A program made the position numbers and the translations under genes. From positions 1 through 26,891 of the forward strand of contig JAUILJ010000006.1 in assembly GCA_030433055.1 (NCBI GenBank): a stretch of DNA of 26,891 nt. The letters run 5' to 3'. This DNA is from Polyangia bacterium (lineage in GTDB: Bacteria; Myxococcota_A; Polyangia; Polyangiales; Polyangiaceae). Below the pieces are notes generated by a model. That model was given only the letters and a program-made list of their open reading frames with translations. It was not told the DNA's origin and made no database searches. This document shows positions 23,583 through 26,891 of the stretch, piece by piece. Within the stretch, counting starts at the first letter, position 1. Every line of letters begins with the position of its first letter.

Positions 23583-24569
23583 TCACTTGACCATGCAGGC
23601 GCTGGGGGGTGGTTGACCGTCGAGGCTGGCGAGCGCCAGGGTGCGCGCTCGCTCGCAACCGCGCAGTGAGGTCAGCAAGTCAGCAAAAGGCACCTCGGCC
23701 TCGGGCCGCTCGACCTCGAGTTCCTCCCCTTCGACCTGCCCCTCGGAACGCGGGACAGCACGGGGGCGCCGATTCGCGATCGCTTCGAGGCACTGATATG
23801 CCACGTGGCAACGTCGTTCGACCTTCGGCTGAGCCTGGATAGCGCGCCTGGCGGACGCCAACTCCGCTGGCGTGAGTTTCACGGAGCGCCCTGAAGGGAT
23901 CTTCTCGCTGTCAGACTTCAGGTAGCCTCGGGTGACGATCACCCGCGCCCCGCCGGGCAGCTCAGCAACCCAGCGCGCCTCCCGCGATACGTCCTCGCGG
24001 TGCCACGATTCGATCCGCGCTTGGTCCCATTGGCCCCCGGCGTCACGGACGAAATAGCGTTGCTCGTCGAGACACACGACCCTTCGCTCGTGACGACGAC
24101 AGTCAAGGACGTCACGCAGGGGCAGCTTTTCCTCAGGGATTAAACCAGCTTCGCGAATGGGCGAACAGCTCGGCTGTTCCGGATCGCGCAGGCAGAGTTC
24201 TCGTTCTAGCTCGTAGCTGTCACAGGCGAGCAGCGACCCCAAGCTGCAGTCCTTCATCAAGATCTTCATGCCGCGAGCACGCTCTTGGGGCCCGGGCCTC
24301 TCACTCAGCGCGAGACCGAGCTCGGTGCACGGGCAGTCGGTGACCTTGCTGCCGGAGTCCTTCAGTTGCCCCGGCGCGCAGCGCCGCTCCAGGAGTAAGA
24401 TCTCGGAGTCACTGGGTGGCTTGGACAACTTCGTCTGCGGCGCGCACTCGTACGACTGGCCGTACGGAGGGCGCGGAGGTTGCGACGCCGCAGGTGAGGC
24501 ACGCGGTGTCGCCTGCGGCGCGCAACCGACGAGCAGTCCCCAGAGTAGAGCGCCCAACCAACACCTCAC
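23583..24569 (-). CDS. Cys-rich lipoprotein of unknown function
   Basis: A 328-aa predicted lipoprotein starting at GTG 24569: signal peptide with LLVGC (Cys 16), then an Ala/Pro/Ser linker to about residue 35. The mature part holds many cysteines (for example VTDCPCTELG, CSLGSLLACDSYELERELC, CSPI), probably paired in the periplasm, and a later segment with GGARVIVTRGYLKSDSEKIP. A short acidic, Glu-rich stretch (EGQVEGEELEVERPEAEVP) lies near the C-terminus. I recognise no family. The CSLGSLLACDSYELE spacing faintly recalls Sel1-like or myxobacterial Cys-rich repeats, not enough to assign. No clear ribosome site. Its stop is 11 nt from that of the sigma-54 activator. Confidence 0.65.
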   Translation of the reverse strand: MRCWLGALLWGLLVGCAPQATPRASPAASQPPRPPYGQSYECAPQTKLSKPPSDSEILLLERRCAPGQLKDSGSKVTDCPCTELGLALSERPGPQERARGMKILMKDCSLGSLLACDSYELERELCLRDPEQPSCSPIREAGLIPEEKLPLRDVLDCRRHERRVVCLDEQRYFVRDAGGQWDQARIESWHREDVSREARWVAELPGGARVIVTRGYLKSDSEKIPSGRSVKLTPAELASARRAIQAQPKVERRCHVAYQCLEAIANRRPRAVPRSEGQVEGEELEVERPEAEVPFADLLTSLRGCERARTLALASLDGQPPPSACMVK

Positions 24570-24680
24570 GGGCGTATGCTAGCAAACTCTCGATGTCGCG
24601 CTGGCTCACATTCAACGGCCAGCGCCGAGTACCAGGGGAGCTTCCGCGTTGTCTCAGTGCGCGAGCTTGATGGGTGGACG

Positions 24681-25001
24681 CTAGGCGGCGAACCGCTCTT
24701 GAAAGGCCCGCAGCGTCGCGCAGTCCTTGCTGCGGTCGCGTATCGCAAACAGCACTCGATCGAAGCAGCCCGCGAAGCGTGGAGCCGCGAGGTGTGCTCC
24801 AAAGGCGTCAGCCACCATCGGGGGCTGGTTCCGGAAAACGCCACAGCCCCAGGCGCCCAGCACCAACACCCGGTGCTGCTGCTGAGCCGCAACCGCGAGG
24901 ACCTTGGCCGCGCGCCGACGCAGCACTGCTTCAATCTCCTGATGGCAATTGGGGTCTCGACGTAGTGCTTCACCTGCGTTGGGCGCGGGGGCGGTGATCA
25001 C
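24681..25001 (-). pseudogene. Truncated microbial PARG-like (TIGR02452) macrodomain protein, C-terminal part
   Basis: The last 106 residues of a TIGR02452-family protein, related to bacterial poly(ADP-ribose) glycohydrolases. Conserved features are VITAPAPNAGEALRR at the break, EIEAVLRRRAAKVLAVAAQQ, the signature VLVLGAWGCGVFRNQPPMVA, and the end VLFAIRDRSKDCATLRAFQE. The N-terminal half (normally about 150 residues with the rest of the ADP-ribose site) is missing: upstream of the Val codon at 24999-25001 the sequence becomes a different gene on the other strand. The loss coincides with a stretch of about 20 bases shared with the gamma-carbonic anhydrase fragment, so truncation is probably an assembly artefact, not decay. 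No ribosome site or start belongs to it. Confidence 0.8.
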
Positions 25002-25167
25002 CGAGGGCGCCGAGTTTCCCGACCGCAGTGTGATCGCCGGCGTACCCGCTCGACTCAAGAAGACCCTCGACGGGCGCGCCGCCGAATGGATCGCGCGTGG
25101 GGGCAGGCACTACGTCGAGCTCTCGCAGCGCTACCGGGCCGAGGGCCTCGATCGCCCCGGCGAATAG
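24982..25167 (+). pseudogene. Truncated gamma-carbonic anhydrase / hexapeptide-repeat protein, C-terminal part
   Basis: The last 61 residues of a left-handed beta-helix protein of the gamma-carbonic anhydrase (YrdA/CaiE-like) family. Visible are the final hexapeptide turns GAGAVITEGAEFPDRSVIAG, then VPARLKKTL, and the C-terminal helix GGRHYVELSQRYRAEGL, which matches the family's SAEHYVELARRY-type tail. The metal-binding His residues lie in the missing N-terminal part. Homology starts right at the shared bases of the junction (24982-25001). The ATG at 24949 that keeps the frame open belongs to the other gene's sequence and is not a true start. Convergent with the prepilin peptidase gene, 12 nt apart. 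Confidence 0.8.
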
Positions 25168-25179
25168 TCGGCTCGGCCC

Positions 25180-26274
25180 TCAGAATCCGGCGAAGGCCCG
25201 ATACCAGGCGATCAGCGCGTCCCCCCAGAGCCAGGTCGCGGCTCCGGCGTAGGCCAGGAAGATTCCCAGCGGGATCAGCTGCCGGAACACCAGCGTGAGC
25301 GGAATCGCCGCCACGAGGGCCAGAACCGATCCACCGAGCGTAGTCAGCAGCACCCCGGCCGGCCCGAGGAAGGCACCCACGAGCGCCATCATGCGAATGT
25401 CGCCGCCCCCCAGGGCCGACGCCGGCGCCTCCTGCGCCACGCCCTCGTCGGCCGCCTCCCGCGCCGAGTCGCGCTCCGCCTCGAAGGTGGCCTCGTCGAA
25501 CGACTCCGCCCACGCGAGGAGGATCGCCACGCCACCGAGCAGGGCGGCCAGCGCGGTGAGCCCGGCCCCCGCACCCGTCGTGGTCCAAAGGAGCCCGGTG
25601 ATCGCGGCCACCCCGGCCAGGATCCCCGCCCGCACCGACGGCCGACGAAGCCGGGCCACCCGCCCCTGTACCGTTGGGTCGGCGCGCTGCTCGTCGTGGG
25701 TGTCGAAGGCCTGCTCCAGGCGCTGCGGATTGGTGCGGCGCACCAGCCAGGTTCCGAGAATCCCCACCAACCAGAAGCCGACGAAGCCGGTCACCGCGCC
25801 GACCACGGCCGAGGTGGGCCGAATTCCTCCAGGTGCGAACGCCAGCGCCAACCCGAGGGCGGCGCCCCCGAGCGAGAACTCGTCGGGAATGATGTAGAAC
25901 CGCGCGTCGCTGACGGCGATGCCCAGCAGGATCGTGAGAAAGAGCGCCGCTCGCAGGGCCTCCCACTCGAGGCCCCACATCCAGGCCGAACCCGCCCAGA
26001 TCACCGCGCTGCACAGCTCCACCAGGGGGTACTGAACGGAGATGGGCGCCCGGCAGGTCCGGCACCGGCCTCGCAGGAGGAGCCATCCGACGACCGGGAC
26101 GTTGTCTCGCGGCGAAATCGGCGTGTCACACCCGGGGCACCGGGACGGCGGGCGCACCACGGACTGCCCCACGGGCCACCGCAGCGTGCACACATTCAAG
26201 AACGAGCCGAGGGCCAGGCCGAAGAGGCCGGCCACCCAGGGAATCCAGACCTCAGGCAAGGTCGCCTCCGTCAC
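25180..26274 (-). CDS. Prepilin peptidase (A24 family) with long internal insertion
   Basis: A 364-aa polytopic inner-membrane aspartic protease that cleaves, and usually N-methylates, type IV prepilins or type II secretion pseudopilins. The N-terminal GSFLNVCTLRWP is followed by the zinc cysteine pairs CPGC (46, 49) and CRTC (71, 74), and by the catalytic aspartates Asp 123 (SDARFYIIPDEF) and Asp 292 (GGGDIRMM). The aspartates stand about 170 residues apart where about 65 is usual. The extra segment contains a charged loop, two additional hydrophobic stretches (GILAGVAAITGLLW, LTALAALLGGVAILLAW) and a Glu/Ala-rich loop. The GTG start at 26274 overlaps the upstream methyltransferase by 23 nt; a TTG at 26262 is possible. 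The frame stays open upstream but without homology. Confidence 0.9.
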   Translation of the reverse strand: MTEATLPEVWIPWVAGLFGLALGSFLNVCTLRWPVGQSVVRPPSRCPGCDTPISPRDNVPVVGWLLLRGRCRTCRAPISVQYPLVELCSAVIWAGSAWMWGLEWEALRAALFLTILLGIAVSDARFYIIPDEFSLGGAALGLALAFAPGGIRPTSAVVGAVTGFVGFWLVGILGTWLVRRTNPQRLEQAFDTHDEQRADPTVQGRVARLRRPSVRAGILAGVAAITGLLWTTTGAGAGLTALAALLGGVAILLAWAESFDEATFEAERDSAREAADEGVAQEAPASALGGGDIRMMALVGAFLGPAGVLLTTLGGSVLALVAAIPLTLVFRQLIPLGIFLAYAGAATWLWGDALIAWYRAFAGF

Positions 26275-26890
26275 TCCGGGTGAGTTCGTAGAGAAGGATC
26301 GACCCCGCCACGCCGGCATTGAGGGATTCGGTGCGGCCCGGCATCGGAATGCCCACCGCCCGGGTGGCGGCCGCCCGCACGACGTCGCGCGCCCCGCGCC
26401 CTTCGCTCCCGACGACCAGCGCCCAGCCACCCCCTTCGGGAGGTCTCCGAGCGGGGTGGCCGGCGGCGTCGGCGACCAGCAGAAGCAGGCCCGCACTGTT
26501 GATGTGCACGAGAGCCTCCGCGGCGGTGCGCTGCGCGACGGGGCACGCGAACAACGCTCCGGCCGACGCCCGGATCGACTTCGGACTCCAGGCGTCGGCG
26601 GTGCCATCGAGGAGAACGACCCCGTCGAGGGCGAACGCCGCCGCCGAGCGGACCAGCGTGCCCACGTTGCCCGGGTCCTGCACGCCATCGAGAACGAGAA
26701 GTCTCGCCGCGGGCCCGAGGGCGTCGAACCACGCCTCATCGGGCTCGGCGACGACGATCAGGACACCCTGGGGGGCCTCCGTGTCGGCGAGGGGCCCGAT
26801 CTCCGCGTCGGTCACCTCGACCACCTCGGTGGCCAGGGCGAGCCGATCGGCGAGGGTCGGGTCGAGGTCGAGCAGGCGCGGGGAGACCAC
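26252..26890 (-). CDS. SpoU/TrmH family RNA 2'-O-methyltransferase (RlmB-like), 5' end outside window
   Basis: The last 212 residues of a SPOUT-class rRNA or tRNA ribose methyltransferase; RlmB methylates G2251 of 23S rRNA, but other TrmH-type targets are possible. All three SpoU motifs are seen: LLVLDGVQDPGNVGTLVRSA, LVVGSEGRGA and IPMPGRTESLNAGVAGSILL, together with SPKSIRASAGALF. These form the trefoil-knot SAM site. The N-terminal substrate-binding domain is only partly present, since the frame is still open at the right edge; the GTG at 26890 is not taken as the true start. The 3' end overlaps the prepilin peptidase start, so both are probably one transcript. Confidence 0.88.
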   Translation of the reverse strand: MVSPRLLDLDPTLADRLALATEVVEVTDAEIGPLADTEAPQGVLIVVAEPDEAWFDALGPAARLLVLDGVQDPGNVGTLVRSAAAFALDGVVLLDGTADAWSPKSIRASAGALFACPVAQRTAAEALVHINSAGLLLLVADAAGHPARRPPEGGGWALVVGSEGRGARDVVRAAATRAVGIPMPGRTESLNAGVAGSILLYELTRSDGGDLA

Positions 26891-26891
26891 G

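Noticed and set aside
24949..24981. ATG 24949 as a true start of a 72-aa protein
   Set aside because: Those bases belong to the PARG-like gene on the opposite strand; carbonic anhydrase homology begins only at the junction.
26275..26739. N-terminal extension of the prepilin peptidase frame to 519 aa
   Set aside because: The added sequence is Arg/Ser/Pro-rich, antiparallel to no family, and lies wholly within the SpoU methyltransferase coding region in another frame.

Overview
The window is dense, GC-rich bacterial DNA with genes on both strands and no gap longer than about 240 bases. Up to about position 24,990 it looks like one chromosome of a myxobacterium-like organism (Myxococcota, probably Polyangiales). 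This is inferred from Gly/Ser-rich linkers behind lipoprotein signals, many secreted lipoproteins of unknown role, a PAS-PAS hybrid kinase, a sigma-54 activator and good sigma-54-like promoter matches. From about 25,000 to the end lies a different genomic context, possibly Gemmatimonadota. The two are joined through about 20 shared bases inside two genes that both lack their 5' halves. This is most likely an assembly chimera.

Layout: 1-74 AT-rich operator-like palindrome; 123-710 coaD (coenzyme A synthesis); 878-1402 ExbD/TolR-like protein; 1465-3090 beta-propeller lipoprotein with a CxxCH motif; 3091-3945 (-) SAM-dependent methyltransferase; 4000-5124 (-) NUC-type nuclease lipoprotein; 5325-6989 and 7205-8743 tandem paralogous von Willebrand A lipoproteins, each behind the same promoter-like motif; 8845-9243 (-) standalone NFACT-R protein; 9403-10107 (-) arsH, divergent from a pirin gene (10193-11152); 11266-12174 DUF3142-like protein, overlapping by 4 nt a secreted helical protein (12171-13657) whose frame is broken by one missing base; 13762-15660 hybrid histidine kinase; 15743-16561 Crp/Fnr regulator; 16620-17339 secreted protein overlapping a lipoprotein alpha/beta hydrolase (17339-18286); 18319-18759 (-) HEYGH membrane protein; 18836-19279 (-) hemerythrin-like protein.

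The clearest functional unit is 19465-23571. A DUF779 gene and an ExaC/AcoD-type aldehyde dehydrogenase form a minus-strand operon, and an AcoR-type sigma-54 activator gene is divergent from it. The 237-bp gap between them holds a sigma-54-like -24/-12 element pointing at the dehydrogenase, and further upstream an inverted repeat suited to an activator site. I read this as an alcohol/acetaldehyde- or acetoin-induced aldehyde oxidation module.

A Cys-rich lipoprotein (23583-24569, -) and a truncated microbial-PARG gene (24681 to about 25,001, -) end the myxobacterial part. The right part holds a truncated gamma-carbonic anhydrase C-terminus, a prepilin peptidase with a long insertion, and a SpoU-family rRNA methyltransferase running off the right edge. 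I saw no tRNA, rRNA, CRISPR array, insertion sequence or phage gene.
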